Shown: in pieces, positions 1 through 10,542 of the stretch
Position numbering within the stretch: the stretch's first letter is position 1
Layout of the letters: the number at the start of each line of letters is the position of its first letter
Assembly (NCBI GenBank): GCA_944474755.1
Contig: OX104124.1
Location: 21,612,452 to 21,676,451 of the forward strand
Source of the DNA: Limnoperna fortunei
Lineage: Eukaryota > Mollusca > Bivalvia > Mytilida > Modiolidae
DNA: 64,000 nucleotides
Reading direction: 5' to 3'
Program-made: the position numbers and the translations under genes
Notes under the pieces: generated by a model
What the model saw: the letters and a program-made list of their open reading frames with translations, nothing else
What the model was told of the DNA's origin: nothing
Database searches by the model: none

Positions 1-137
1 AATGGCGTTTTAATATAATTATAAATTAAAGCATAACAAAATCCCATCAACAAAAGATTTGATACTTTCAAGACTTCCTTGATATATTATGTCGACAGAA
101 GACAACGATTTTTCGAATTTGTTTACAACTTACTATT

Positions 138-363
138 AGGTGGAATTTGTATGTTTGAGCTGAAAATTATACCGGTTGAAAAGTGCCGTTTTATATTTGT
201 CTACTTGTATACATGTCTTTGTGACATTCATTATATGCATTATCACCTTTAGGTGGTAATTTGTATTTTTGAGCTGAAAATTGCATCGGTTGAAAAGCGC
301 CGTTAAATATTTGTCTACTCGTATACATTCCTTTGTGATATTAATCATATGCATTATCAATTA
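138..363. repeat. Two tandem copies of a 113-bp unit
   Basis: Two imperfect copies begin with AGGTGG at 138 and 251 (period 113) and share the internal string GAGCTGAAAATT. The open frame that reads through both copies on the minus strand comes from the duplication and is not supported as a gene. Confidence 0.8.
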
Positions 364-2279
364 TGTTTTAAGGCGTTATTGGAGATTGGAAAAACTGGTT
401 CACAATTTCACAAAATGAACAGTTTGACGCTTTATACCAAAGCAAAATGACAGGACTGAATGTCGAATTTATTTATGATACATTGAAGTGAAAAAGGAAA
501 TGACTCGGGCTGAATATCAAAGGTCATGTTTTCACCAAGTTGTTATTGACATTGACCCTTCTACGTTGCATTTTACCATATATACTGGATCTAAAATTAT
601 ATAGTATAAAAAATGTATTACAAATATAAGGTATTTTCAATAACTGATATGATTGCATGAATTTGTCGCGAATACACGAGAAAAAGAGCTGCAGTGAATT
701 TTATTTAAGTAACCTTTTTATAATAAGGTAGTATATTATATACTTGAGAGCATTAACCATTTGAGTAGAAGACACTATCTGTATATCATACGTTTTTGTA
801 TTGAGTCAAAAAGACTAACACAATAGAAAGAAAAAATACAAATATATGCAGTTGCCAGGTAACTTACACAACAATACCATTAAGAGCCTCTTAAATTTAA
901 ATAAGATAATGACCATTTGGAATGTGATAATCTTCTCTTTCAATTTATTTAAATAAAAATATCGCCTCTTAAGACCCTCAAATTCCAAATGATAAATTGT
1001 ACTGTCACGTGATGACGCTAAGTAAAACATAGCACAAGACTATTGAGAAGTGAAGATGCCAATCAATTTATGTTTACAGTGATCAATAAGAAGAACTAAA
1101 AAAATATGTAGCCAAGCCTAAAGGGGATTAAAGACAATTTAACAATTTTTTTTAAAGCATTAATATTTAAAATTGTATCACACATGTCAACTGTGACATG
1201 TTTTGGTAATATATATATAGTAGTAAAAGTAATAGTAGTAGTAATGCACATCACCAGCAGAACAAAAAATAAACCATTATCGAAAATACCATACTCGTCT
1301 TTTATTGCAGTATTTTCGTATCTCCTTATTTTTGTATACTTTATACACCTGCATTAAACCGCTGGCTCCAGCTGCTATACTAACATTGATAACATTAGTC
1401 TAGATTTTAAACAGTTTTTACTGTTTAGCACTACAGTTCACCTGTATCATGCCAACAAGTAGTATTTAAGTTATCCGGACCACAATTGACCACGTGATCA
1501 TATTTGGTGTATCGGATGTCTATTGTTTTTCAATGGAGCAGACTTCGGTAATGTTCGGCAAACATCGGAAATAGTATTTGAGTAACTAACTTTTTTGCTA
1601 AAAACTGTAAACATTGACTGAAAGTAAAACAATTTTTTTATTTGTATATCATTAATTAGCAATACATTGATGTAATAAAGCTCGTCGAAAAATAAAATTA
1701 AACGGTGACTTCAATTATGGGTCGGATACCTTAATATGAAAAATAGATAACATAGATTATAATCGTTAACTTTCAGAGTCATGTGACAATTGTGTTTCAT
1801 CGGTACCTTATTATAAATATTTTTACCATCAAAATTATGTCCAGCCTATTGTGGCACATGAAAAACACTATACTATTGTATTAGAGCTAATGTTAATCAT
1901 TATAGTATAATATTGTATAACGTATGTCTGTATATTGCTTATGTAATTATATTGTAGTATACGTATTGTATAATAGAGTAGTATGGGTACTAGTGTGCAT
2001 ATTAAGTAAAGTGTTAAAAGATACGGACTACATACTATTATATTATTTATTTTTACTTTTTCTAACAAAACGTTAGCCTTGTGTTTTTAAATTTCTTGCG
2101 GACAAATTGAGTCCAATATGATTATAATAAATATATGTATATTTGTATCTACACAATGTAATCAGGCAGAAAAAATTAATTGTATGTAAGCAGGATTATC
2201 ACATACGTATATTGTCTGTGTACTTTATTAATGCATATGTATTAAAAAATAAATAGTTGCCACTTTTCTATTCTTGCAA
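364..2279. other. AT-rich intergenic DNA, nothing recognised
   Basis: AT-rich sequence with short homopolymer and TAG-repeat stretches near 1220-1245. No open frame with recognisable protein similarity, no tRNA-like boxes and no long inverted repeat was seen on either strand. Confidence 0.6.
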
Positions 2280-3530
2280 AGCCATCAAAGTCGCCAGTAA
2301 GTGCAAGTTTGAGACCTTCATGCCCCCGAAACTGAATCTTTAGTGTTTGTTAAGATTTTTACAAGGCAGATATTTAAGAGGCTAGGTGATAGCAGACAAC
2401 CTTGCAACAACTGTCGCTCTAAATCAGTCCACGATGTTACCGTTAAAGTTGACTGCATTGGTGGCCTTGTCATACAAGCTTTCGGCGACAGATAAAGTTG
2501 ACATTGATGTTGTACTGTTCATGATCGACCTAATGGCAGCATGCCATACCATTTCCAATGTTTTTTTTAAGTCTACAAAGACATAATAAAGATCGTTTGG
2601 TGTTGGAGGTATTTTGTACATAGTAACCTAAGATTGTGCTGCGTTCTGGTATAAAAGCTTTTTTCTCGGCAATTATTTTTCTGCCTGAGGGTTCAGTCTG
2701 TTTTATCAAGATCTGATCATGTGTTATTTCGTACATTGATGTAGGTCACCATTCTATGGGAGGATAGTTACATGTATTGATGACATGGTTTGGTTAACTC
2801 GCATATTTTGTTACAGATATTAGTATGGAGCTTGTCATTATGCTTGGACAAGTTTTTGAATTGTGTTGTATAAACCTACCGACGTCCCTTCTTTAATGAC
2901 TTTATTGCTTATTTTGCCTCTTCTCTGAAGATTGAAAACTGTTGGTGTTGGTTATTTATGCGCTGTTCAACATGTTAGGATCCTATTGACTGTATATATA
3001 ACTTCGAACAGTACTTTGTCAAACTCTCTACAATATTTTAGTCTTTTATTTGACAGTTTCAATCTATATCAAGTATGGTGAATGTGCTTCCTTATTTTGC
3101 ACTGCTCAGAACTTTCACCAGTTGATACGCTTTTTACTATTGTTTTGTTCTTTAGGCAGTCTTCTTTGTCTTATTGACATTATTCCGCGTTTTGCTTTTT
3201 TCCGTGCCTTTTAGATCTTTTTTATTTCTCAGTTTACAGCTCCATACTGTTTCCTCCTTTCTCCTTTTTTTATTACCAGCATCTCACATGCTGTTTCGGT
3301 CACTATTGTGATTAAACTATATCACATTTTGCATGTCTGTGTCGTCAACTTTATGTAGGGTCAATAGTGGACATTTACCTACTATCATTCATTGTATTGT
3401 TTCCACAATATCTTTTGTTCCTGCAGTTCCTCAAGGCCAAAGTTGGTTCTTGTACTGTCCAATTTGTTGACTTTATGTAGGTGGAGACGAAATGTTTTTA
3501 TCATTATGTCGTGATAACTTTCTGTTCCTG
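2280..3530 (-). mobile_element. Decayed non-LTR retrotransposon (endonuclease-RT type)
   Basis: Read on the minus strand from about 3510 downward, fragments of a LINE polyprotein appear in order but in different frames. The linker before the RT comes first (a stretch ending TRTNFGLEELQE near 3430). Then RT finger remnants with a PERST motif lie near 2640. RT motif A reads YYVFVDLKKTLEMVWHAA near 2540-2595, followed by SLYDKATNAV near 2470. The expected motif A is FVDFKKAFDxVWH. Several frameshifts, stops and a large internal loss separate the pieces, so the copy is dead. The family resembles endonuclease-reverse transcriptase LINEs common in molluscs and cnidarians; the clade is not assigned. 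Confidence 0.72.
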
Positions 3531-3828
3531 GAAAGCCTCTTGTGGCGATAACACTGTGTTATCGATAATACGAGAACATGTTAACATACAATAAGTCAAC
3601 AATGAAACGAGATAGGTCAACGGGAACAAAATTAGACAGCCATCGGAGAAGTGTAGAAGCCTTTTCCCGACAACTTTCAAAAAGATCCCTGTGTATGGGG
3701 TATAAATTTATGTGACTAAATGTAAAGATATAAAATCCGTTCGAATTCATACCAACAAGAATTGTATGGTGTATTTTACATGTTGGTGATTTTATAAGCA
3801 ATAACCTTTTGTCCGAATGATTGTTTAA

Positions 3829-3975
3829 GAAATAGATTATTGCGAGCGGGCTATATGCGAATTAGAACATGGTCCGACCTTATATTTGTCGCTATCGCTT
3901 GGTATAAAATGAAGACAAATATAAGGTCGGACCATGTTCTAATTCGCATAGAGCCCGATTGCAATAATCTATTTC
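3829..3975. repeat. Foldback: 62-bp inverted repeat, 23-nt loop
   Basis: The left arm (3829-3890) and right arm (3914-3975) are reverse complements with about three mismatches, separated by 23 nt. A transcript from either strand would fold into one long hairpin. No coding capacity is visible. It could be a minimal foldback transposon, or two adjacent inverted copies of a dispersed sequence. Confidence 0.9.
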
Positions 3976-4527
3976 GATTCTAATATGTCTAACAAATGTT
4001 TGAAAATTTCGAAGCGGCTCTAAGAAGACGCTTACAATGGTGATACATATTTTATTAACTAATGAGATATCTCCTCAAACAGCACGTTAAAGCAAATATT
4101 ATTGACATTAACATATATTTATTGAATATACGTACCTTTTAAGCAAAAAATATTGAGAAATCTTAACAAAATTGCATTGTTCCAGTTTGAAATTTTTCAG
4201 TTTCAGCGTATATGACGTCGGAATTCTAATTGTGACGTCACACCATGCTCTATGCTTATTAGAACCCTAATGTGTTCTGAAAGCGTATGAAGGACACCAT
4301 ATTAGAATTGATGATTAACAAGGCGTACACATGTGTATACAATAATTATATGTAACGAGAAGATACACAAACACAAACCTCACAGTTAATTAGTGGTAGA
4401 TCGGTGGGAGGGGGTGCACCTTACAAAACAGCATCTATAAAATTTGTCAATAGGCCATATAAAAAAAATTTTCCAAAGCGGCCCAACACCTTTTAGAAAA
4501 ACGGGTAATCCTGAATCCACCACAGCT

Positions 4528-4575
4528 GTCGATTGATCGATCGATTGATTGATTTGATTGATTGATTGATTGATG
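4528..4575. repeat. GATT/GATC tetranucleotide microsatellite
   Basis: Imperfect run of GATT with a few GATC units. Confidence 0.85.
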
Positions 4576-4640
4576 GAATGTTTGCAGAACGAGTTCAGTT
4601 AATCACTAAACGGCACTAAAAATTATCCAAACATTTACAA

Positions 4641-4852
4641 CACTGTGATTGCGGGTTCGTGTCTCACGCGGGCAGGGTGCGCTCGACTCCAATCCTAATT
4701 GACAAAGATTTACCAGTTTTCCTACCGATGGTCACGGTGATATCCGAGTACTCCGGCGTCCTCCCACAATAAAAACTAGACGCCATGATATAGCTAAAAA
4801 ATTGTTGAAAGTGGCGTTAATCAACATTCAAACAAGCGAACAAAAACAAACG
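4641..4852 (+). mobile_element. tRNA-derived SINE, 5'-truncated
   Basis: The copy starts inside the tRNA-like head, with the B-box region GCGGGTTCGTGTCTCACG, and runs through the shared body (GGCAGGGTGC; ATTGACAAAG; CCAGTTTTCCTACCGATGG; CCGGCGTCCTCC; CAATAAAAACT) to the tail GTTGAAAGTGGCGTTAATCA plus ACAAACAAAA-like sequence. Near-identical bodies recur at 57838, 60218 and 61010, which defines the family. Confidence 0.85.
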
Positions 4853-5361
4853 TAAAATGTCTTAAGGATAGACATGAATGTATGAAACACTGTACTGAAA
4901 AAATCGCATAAATCAAATAAAATATGGAATATCTGCTATTGAAAAGATCACTTGATAAAATCACGTTAAAACATTGCAGGTAGTTTGACATAAAACTTCC
5001 GTGGCACCTTTTTCGAGCCAAGTATTTGTTTGCTAGAGTACATGCCTATTTCGTTGTGTATGTGGACAGACCTGATTAAGTCTCGCTTCTCCACAAATAG
5101 CGAACATTTTTATTGAAAACAGTTTACGCACATCATTTTGTTCACTTCAGTGTACCACTACACAATTGAATGCCATCTGTAATTGATTTAACAACCATTT
5201 ATTGTATGAGACATTAGGTGCACGTGTGTATATGAATTCTACTTTAAACAACATATATAAAAGCCTTGTTTGACTTTAAAAATAGACCACAATCATTAAT
5301 TTAAACTTGCTTTTATTCATTCATAAGCTGGTAATAGTTTTTACAAGCATCAGGTTTTATG
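4853..5361. other. Downstream flank of the lectin-like gene
   Basis: AT-rich DNA 3' of the F5/8C stop codon (the gene is on the minus strand). No strong polyadenylation cluster was picked out and nothing else was recognised. Confidence 0.4.
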
Positions 5362-5574
5362 TCAGTTTATCTCACAGCCATATACTCTAACTTCTAGCAT
5401 ATGCAACCATTCCGCGCGTTGTTTCACTAGTTTGACATAACGTCCTCCGATTTTTTCGGAACAGTTGATAATTACGTGTTCTCCGTTTTGGCCTGGGCCG
5501 TCAAAGTGAGAGCACAAACAAAGATTGTCTAGAGTGGGACCAACCTTGATATCCAAATCGCGGAGTCGCTCGCC
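5362..5574 (-). CDS. TSP1-F5/8C protein, last exon (second half of F5/8C domain)
   Basis: Terminal exon on the minus strand, preceded by a TTTCAG acceptor just above 5574. It starts with the last two bases of a split glycine codon and ends at TGA (5362-5364). The translation contains ERLRDLDIKVG, LCSHFDGPGQNGEHVIINC, GGRYVKLVKQ and LEVRVYGCEIN. This matches the second half of the fucolectin/tachylectin-4/pentraxin-1 (FTP) type of F5/8C domain: the strand after the CCGERL turn, then a Cys-containing G.YV.L motif, and a closing VYGC. Such domains bind carbohydrate, often fucose. Splice phase (1) agrees with exon 5994-6215, so the two exons give one continuous domain. Probably secreted; the signal peptide is not in view. 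Confidence 0.88.
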   Translation of the reverse strand, partial: GERLRDLDIKVGPTLDNLCLCSHFDGPGQNGEHVIINCSEKIGGRYVKLVKQRAEWLHMLEVRVYGCEIN

Positions 5575-5993
<419 letters not shown>

Positions 5994-6215
5994 CACAACA
6001 ATCCTTTCTATTGTATATTTCAACTCGCTCCACTTGATATGTTCTTCCCAAGTCAACCCACCAGTATGGCTGATTCTCGTTTCCGGTATGAGACATAGTA
6101 GAGAAATTACCGTCAACAGCGTTTTTAGAATTTGGAAATCCAAAAAAATCGGAACTTTGACCAGTTAGCTTATTAGATCCAACTTCCTTTACCGCACATC
6201 CAATCGTACGTGACT
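5994..6215 (-). CDS. TSP1-F5/8C protein, exon with first half of F5/8C domain
   Basis: Minus-strand exon of 222 nt with a TTTTTCAG acceptor above 6215 and a GTAAGT donor at 5993-5988; phase 1 at both ends. The translation includes RTIGCAVKEVG, TGQSSDFFGFPNSKNAVDGN, QPYWWVDLGRTYQVERVEIY and NRKDCC. This is the canonical start of an FTP-type F5/8C domain: the QSS..GxxxNAVDGN block, the H.. residue region, W-W-x-VDLG, and the VxIYNRxDCC turn that continues as CGERL in the next exon. All key structural residues are present and no stop interrupts it, so it looks functional. A CTLD or integrin-like alternative does not fit. Confidence 0.9.
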
Positions 6216-7137
6216 CTGAAAAATGCACAAAAGTCTCGAAAGACGCAATATTAAGTGTCTTTACGATCACATTTAAAGTCAATTTATTCATAATTTATGC
6301 GAACCTATCTTTCTACTATCGAAATGTTGTTGTTTTGGTTCAAATAGTCTTAGTTACGAAGTGCACAATATTTATGTTTACCCACTTTGGTGCGCAGACA
6401 TACTGCTTTTATCCCGTCCTTCTATGCGTGCGTCTTTCACACATTTTGTGTGAGCAACTCCTCTGAAACTACTACAGAATTTTATGAAACTTGGTATGGA
6501 TTGAGGTTACAAAATATGTAGTTGTGCATTTTACAAAGATTTTTTTTATTGTACGAAATTTGTGGGAGTTAACTTGCTTTATACAAGGTCAACTTCCATT
6601 GTTTACATAATTTCCCTCCATGGAAACTTTTGGGTAACGGGGGTGGGGTGGGACATCCGTCTTTGCAGGCTTCCTAAAATGTTCTAATCATACCTTTAAT
6701 TTCTTTATCATTACTTTTTGTTTTCTTGGATTGTTTATAAAATATTGTTATTCTATTTGCTTATGTTTTTATGTAACAGAATGTATTTATTGAAATAATT
6801 TTTTTTCTGCCACCATATCCAATAGTTGTTAAAATTATTGAAAGCAGAGAAAAGCCCGTATGTTGTAACAACTTATGTTCGATTCATAATTACATTAAGA
6901 ATAACATAAGTTTAAGTTTATTTTAATGTGTTTTAAAAATATTATTTGTCTACTTTGCCGCAGTGCTTGGTATTGTTGAAGTTTCACAATAGTCATTCGA
7001 GTTGTTGATTATTAACGCGGTCTTTTCATGAATATCTGATTACTCTTTCCAATTATTTTTAAAATTTGGGGTTCAGTTGGAGTGAGAAAGTTTAAGATCA
7101 ATATGTTATGACTTGTTTACGTCATTTATATTATATT

Positions 7138-7245
7138 GACATTCAATGACTAAGGCCATTCGTTGGTCAGTCTTTGTCTATATTTTTGACAAGAAACACC
7201 GTCATTTGTATCGTTGCATAATCTTCTAGACTTGTATATATATTA
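7138..7245 (+). mobile_element. Diverged copy of the 10482-10590 ribozyme-type element
   Basis: Aligned with 10483-10590, this stretch shares the GGCCAT..GTTGGTC block and the 3' tail TGTATCGTTGCATAAT, then CTAGACTT. The CTGAAGA core is degraded here (ACTAAGGCC). It is therefore an older copy of the same short element family. Confidence 0.6.
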
Positions 7246-7800
7246 TACAATTATAGCCTTTGAATGAGGTCGATATGAAAAAATATCGACATGAGATCAT
7301 ATCGACCGACAACGAAGTGTCATGTTGATATTTTTCGACCGCTACAATTGTTATATTATTAATTGATAGTTTTATGCACATCTGTATATACTGGTATTGT
7401 AAAGGAATTTAGTTCAATGTTTCTTTTGATTAGTTTACTGTTTTTATGGTTTGTCTAGTGTATGAAAATTTCACATTTATTAAAATATCAGCAGAAATTA
7501 TGAAAACTTTCAATTCAAAAGATATATTAATGCAATAAACAAGCAACATATTAAACTGTTTGAAAATTTTCAGAATGTATATACTTTCCTAACTTTCAAA
7601 CCGGAAATAGACACAAGTTAATTTTGATATAGTTTAAAGGGGAATTCCAAAAAGTTAAAAATAGCCGTGCAATATCATGTTTTCTAAATATAACCGTGCA
7701 ACATCACTTTTCTATCAGCCGTTTTCAAAGAACCTTTCAAAATACAGCCTGTCATGTGACAGGGTTTACACAAATCAAATTTATCCAAAAAATATCAATT

Positions 7801-7803
<3 letters not shown>

Positions 7804-7884
<81 letters not shown>
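7804..7884. repeat. AT dinucleotide microsatellite, ~80 bp
   Basis: Pure TA/AT run abutting the left arm of the 99-bp inverted repeat. Confidence 0.97.
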
Positions 7885-7887
<3 letters not shown>

Positions 7888-7929
7888 TCAAATAAAAGTC
7901 CAATATAACTAGAATTTCTGCATTCTTTA

Positions 7930-7972
7930 ATTCACTAGTACTTTCATGCCTTCCGGCAATCTTCAGGTGAAT
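7930..7972 (-). ncRNA. Candidate hammerhead ribozyme, minus-strand twin
   Basis: Mirror image of the plus-strand candidate at 7997-8039, in the left arm of the perfect inverted repeat. All core and stem positions are identical. Confidence 0.62.
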
Positions 7973-7996
7973 GAATATCCTGTTATTCATATATTC

Positions 7997-8039
7997 ATTC
8001 ACCTGAAGATTGCCGGAAGGCATGAAAGTACTAGTGAAT
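7997..8039 (+). ncRNA. Candidate type I hammerhead ribozyme
   Basis: All parts of a type I hammerhead are present in order. Stem I strands are AUUCAC (7997-8002) and GUGAAU (8034-8039), fully complementary. Core CUGAAGA (8003-8009) fits the CUGANGA consensus. Stem II is UGCC (8011-8014) with GGCA (8019-8022) around a GGAA tetraloop, with a U-U mismatch at its base (8010/8023). Core GAAA is at 8024-8027. Stem III is the palindrome AGUACU (8027-8032). The cleavage nucleotide is A8033 in a CUA triplet. A stem III that is too short and self-complementary is typical of animal Penelope-like and retrozyme hammerheads that cleave as dimers. The prediction is from pairing only, with no activity data. 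Confidence 0.68.
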
Positions 8040-8201
8040 TAAAGAATGCAGAAATTCTAGTTATATTGGACTTTTATTTGAAAAATATATGGACTATATA
8101 CACCACAACAACCTGAATACTATATATATATATATATATACGTCTACAAATTAAACCCAACACTGTAGAATTAGATTTTTACACTGTCAAATTTTTGCTT
8201 T

Positions 8202-8295
8202 CCCTCAGCGGGATTCGAACTCACACCGTTGTGACACTGTGGCACCAAATCGCCTGCACTATGTCCAGCGGTCTAGACCCCTCGGCCAAATCCGC
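8202..8295 (-). mobile_element. tRNA-Leu-like SINE head, unit 1
   Basis: The minus strand reads GCGGATTTGGCCGAGG (A-box region, close to tRNA-Leu TGGCCGAGTGG) and ends with the B box GAGTTCGAATCCCGC. The acceptor stem ends do not pair, so it is a tRNA-derived repeat, not a tRNA gene. Confidence 0.8.
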
Positions 8296-8647
8296 TATAT
8301 AAAAATATAGCTTCATTAACCGGGGTGAATCGTAGACATAGACATAGTACATGTGTATTAGCGTGTGACGATGGAATTTTCGTAACCAATACGTATTAAT
8401 CTGACAGTAATCTAATTCAGCAATTTTGTATATATTATATAGGATGACAAAGTTACTTGTCATACAGTCACAGTAAAGTTAATTATATACAAACGTCTAA
8501 GTATTGTGACAACCATATAATATATCTATCCAGCGGATTTCTGAATCATCAGAAATACAGGGTTAATATCAAATATTTATATATACGTCTACAAATTAAA
8601 CCCAACACTGTTAGAATTAGATTTTTACACTGTCAAATTTTTGCTTT

Positions 8648-8741
8648 CCCTCAGCGGGATTCGAACTCACACCGTTGTGACACTGTGGCACCAAATCGCC
8701 TGCACTATGTCCAGCGGTCTAGACCCCTCGGCCAAATCCGC
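8648..8741 (-). mobile_element. tRNA-Leu-like SINE head, unit 2
   Basis: Nearly identical to unit 1; A and B boxes intact. Confidence 0.8.
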
Positions 8742-9047
8742 TATATAAAAATATAGCTTCATTAACCGGGGGGAATCGTAGACATAGACATAGTACATGT
8801 GTACTAGCGTGTGACGATGGAATTTTCGTAACGAATACGTATTAATCTGACAGTAATCTAATTCAGCAATTTTGTATATATTATATAGGATGACAAAGTT
8901 ACTTGTCATACAGTCACAGTAATATCTATCCAGCGGATTTCTGAATCATCAGAAATACAGGGTTAATATCAAATATTTATATATACGTCTACAAATTAAA
9001 CCCAACACTGTTAGAATTAGATTTTTACACTGTCAAATTTTTGCTTT

Positions 9048-9141
9048 CCCTCAGCGGGATTCGAACTCACACCGTTGTGACACTGTGGCACCAAATCGCC
9101 TGCACTATGTCCAGCGGTCTAGACCCCTCGGCCAAATCCTC
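9048..9141 (-). mobile_element. tRNA-Leu-like SINE head, unit 3
   Basis: Same sequence with one change at the 5' end (GAGGATT instead of GCGGATT on the minus strand); B box intact. Confidence 0.78.
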
Positions 9142-9666
9142 TATATAAAAATATAGCTTTATTAACCGGGGTGAATCGCAGACAAAGACATAGTACATGT
9201 GTACTAGCGTGTGACGATGGAATTTTCGTAACCAATACGTATTAATCTGACAGTAATCTAATTCAGCAATTTTGTATATATTATATAGGATGACAAAGTT
9301 AATTATATACAAACGTCTAAGTATTGTGACAACCATATAATATATCTATCCAGCGGATTTCTACAAATTTGTAGACGTATATATAAATATTTGATATTAA
9401 CCTGTATTTCTGATGATTCAGAAATCCGCTGGATAGATATATTATATGGTTGTCACAATACTTAGACGTTTGTATATAATTAACTTTACTGTGACTGTAT
9501 GACAAGTAACTTTGTCATCCTATATAATATATACAAAATTGCTGAATTAGATTACTGTCAGATTAATACGTATTGGTTACGAAAATTCCATCGTCACACG
9601 CTAGTACACATGTACTATGTCTATGTCTACGATTCACACCGGTTAATGAAGCTATATTTTTATATA

Positions 9667-9760
9667 GCGGATTTGGCCGAGGGGTCTAGACCGCTGGACA
9701 TAGTGCAGGCGATTTGGTGCCACAGTGTCACAACGGTGTGAGTTCGAATCCCGCTGAGGG
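9667..9760 (+). mobile_element. tRNA-Leu-like SINE head, unit 4 (inverted)
   Basis: Plus-strand copy with A-box region TGGCCGAGGGG and B box GAGTTCGAATCC, pointing away from the inversion centre. Confidence 0.8.
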
Positions 9761-10112
9761 AAAGCAAAAATTTGACAGTGTAAAAATCTAATTCTAACAG
9801 TGTTGGGTTTAATTTGTAGACGTATATATAAATATTTGATATTAACCCTGTATTTCTGATGATTCAGAAATCCGCTGGATAGATATATTATATGGTTGTC
9901 ACAATACTTAGACGTTTGTATATAATTAACTTTACTGTGACTGTATGACAAGTAACTTTGTCATCCTATATAATATATACAAAATTGCTGAATTAGATTA
10001 CTGTCAGATTAATACGTATTGGTTACGAAAATTCCATCGTCACACGCTAATACACATGTACTATGTCTATGTCTACGATTCACCCCGGTTAATGAAGCTA
10101 TATTTTTATATA

Positions 10113-10206
10113 GCGGATTTGGCCGAGGGGTCTAGACCGCTGGACATAGTGCAGGCGATTTGGTGCCACAGTGTCACAACGGTGTGAGTTCGAATCCCGC
10201 TGAGGG
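10113..10206 (+). mobile_element. tRNA-Leu-like SINE head, unit 5 (inverted)
   Basis: Plus-strand copy, essentially identical to unit 4. Confidence 0.8.
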
Positions 10207-10415
10207 AAAGCAAAAATTTGACAGTGTAAAAATCTAATTCTAACAGTGTTGGGTTTAATTTGTAGACGTATATATAAATATTTGATATTAACCCTGTATT
10301 TCTGATGATTCAGAAATCCGCTGGATAGATATATTATATGGTTGTCACAATACTTAGACGTTTGTATATATAAGTCTAGAGAATTATGCAACGATACATA
10401 AAATATATACGATAT

Positions 10416-10542
10416 ATAAAATAATTATATTAATAAATATGACAAAATTTTCGACCAACCGATGGCCTTCTTCAGTGTCAAACTGAAGAAGGCCATCAGT
10501 TGGTCGATAATTTTGTCATATTTATTAATATAATTATTTTAT
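10416..10542. repeat. 61-bp inverted repeat with 5-nt loop
   Basis: The arms 10416-10476 and 10482-10542 are reverse complements with two mismatches. A second, outer pair of inverted sequences (TAAGTCTAGAGAATTATGCA near 10371 and its complement near 10565-10590) extends the palindrome. The organisation parallels 7879-8090, with a hammerhead-like core at the centre of each arm. Confidence 0.93.
10440..10480 (-). ncRNA. Candidate hammerhead ribozyme (minus strand)
   Basis: Minus-strand order: stem I UGACA (10480-10476), core CUGAAGA (10475-10469), one extra A (10468), stem II GGCC (10467-10464) with GGUC (10456-10453) around a 7-nt loop, core GAAA (10452-10449), palindromic stem III AAUU (10449-10446), cleavage nucleotide U (10445), and stem I UGUCA (10444-10440). 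The extra A before stem II is non-canonical. The plus-strand mirror in the right arm has GATA for GAAA and a stem I that no longer pairs, so only this copy is well formed. Confidence 0.5.

Larger units (their letters stand above)
7879..8090. repeat. Perfect 99-bp inverted repeat, 14-nt loop
   Basis: The left arm (7879-7977) and right arm (7992-8090) are exact reverse complements over 99 bp by direct reading. The perfect identity points to a recent tail-to-tail insertion or inverted duplication. Each arm carries one hammerhead-type sequence pointing outward. Tail-to-tail ends with hammerhead motifs are known for Penelope-like elements and for small non-autonomous retrozymes. Confidence 0.95.
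8141..10370. repeat. Array of ~446-bp units that inverts at 9361-9374
   Basis: Units start at the landmark ACGTCTACAAATT (8141, 8585, 8985). Three copies lie in one orientation (8141-9365). After the perfect palindrome CTACAAATTTGTAG (9361-9374), two full copies and a partial one follow in the opposite orientation (9366-10370). The second unit is shorter (400 bp) through a ~46-bp deletion. Each unit holds one tRNA-Leu-like segment, a TTTCTGA..TCAGAAA hairpin and AT-rich DNA. The recurrent ~80-aa and ~99-aa open frames are translations of this repeat. The arms of the large inverted repeat are roughly 0.95 kb with some indels. Confidence 0.92.

Noticed and set aside
9845..9875. Hammerhead ribozyme in the 446-bp unit (CTGATGA..GAAA)
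   Set aside because: Only four bases (TTCA) separate the two core boxes, so stem II is absent, and the bases pair instead in a TTTCTGA/TCAGAAA hairpin.
8202..10206. Functional tRNA-Leu genes
   Set aside because: A and B boxes are present but the acceptor stem ends do not pair, and each copy sits inside a longer repeat; they are SINE-type heads.
8221..10391. Family of ~80- and ~99-codon genes recurring in both orientations
   Set aside because: These are translations of the 446-bp repeat, including its tRNA-like segment; they follow repeat copy number and not coding logic.
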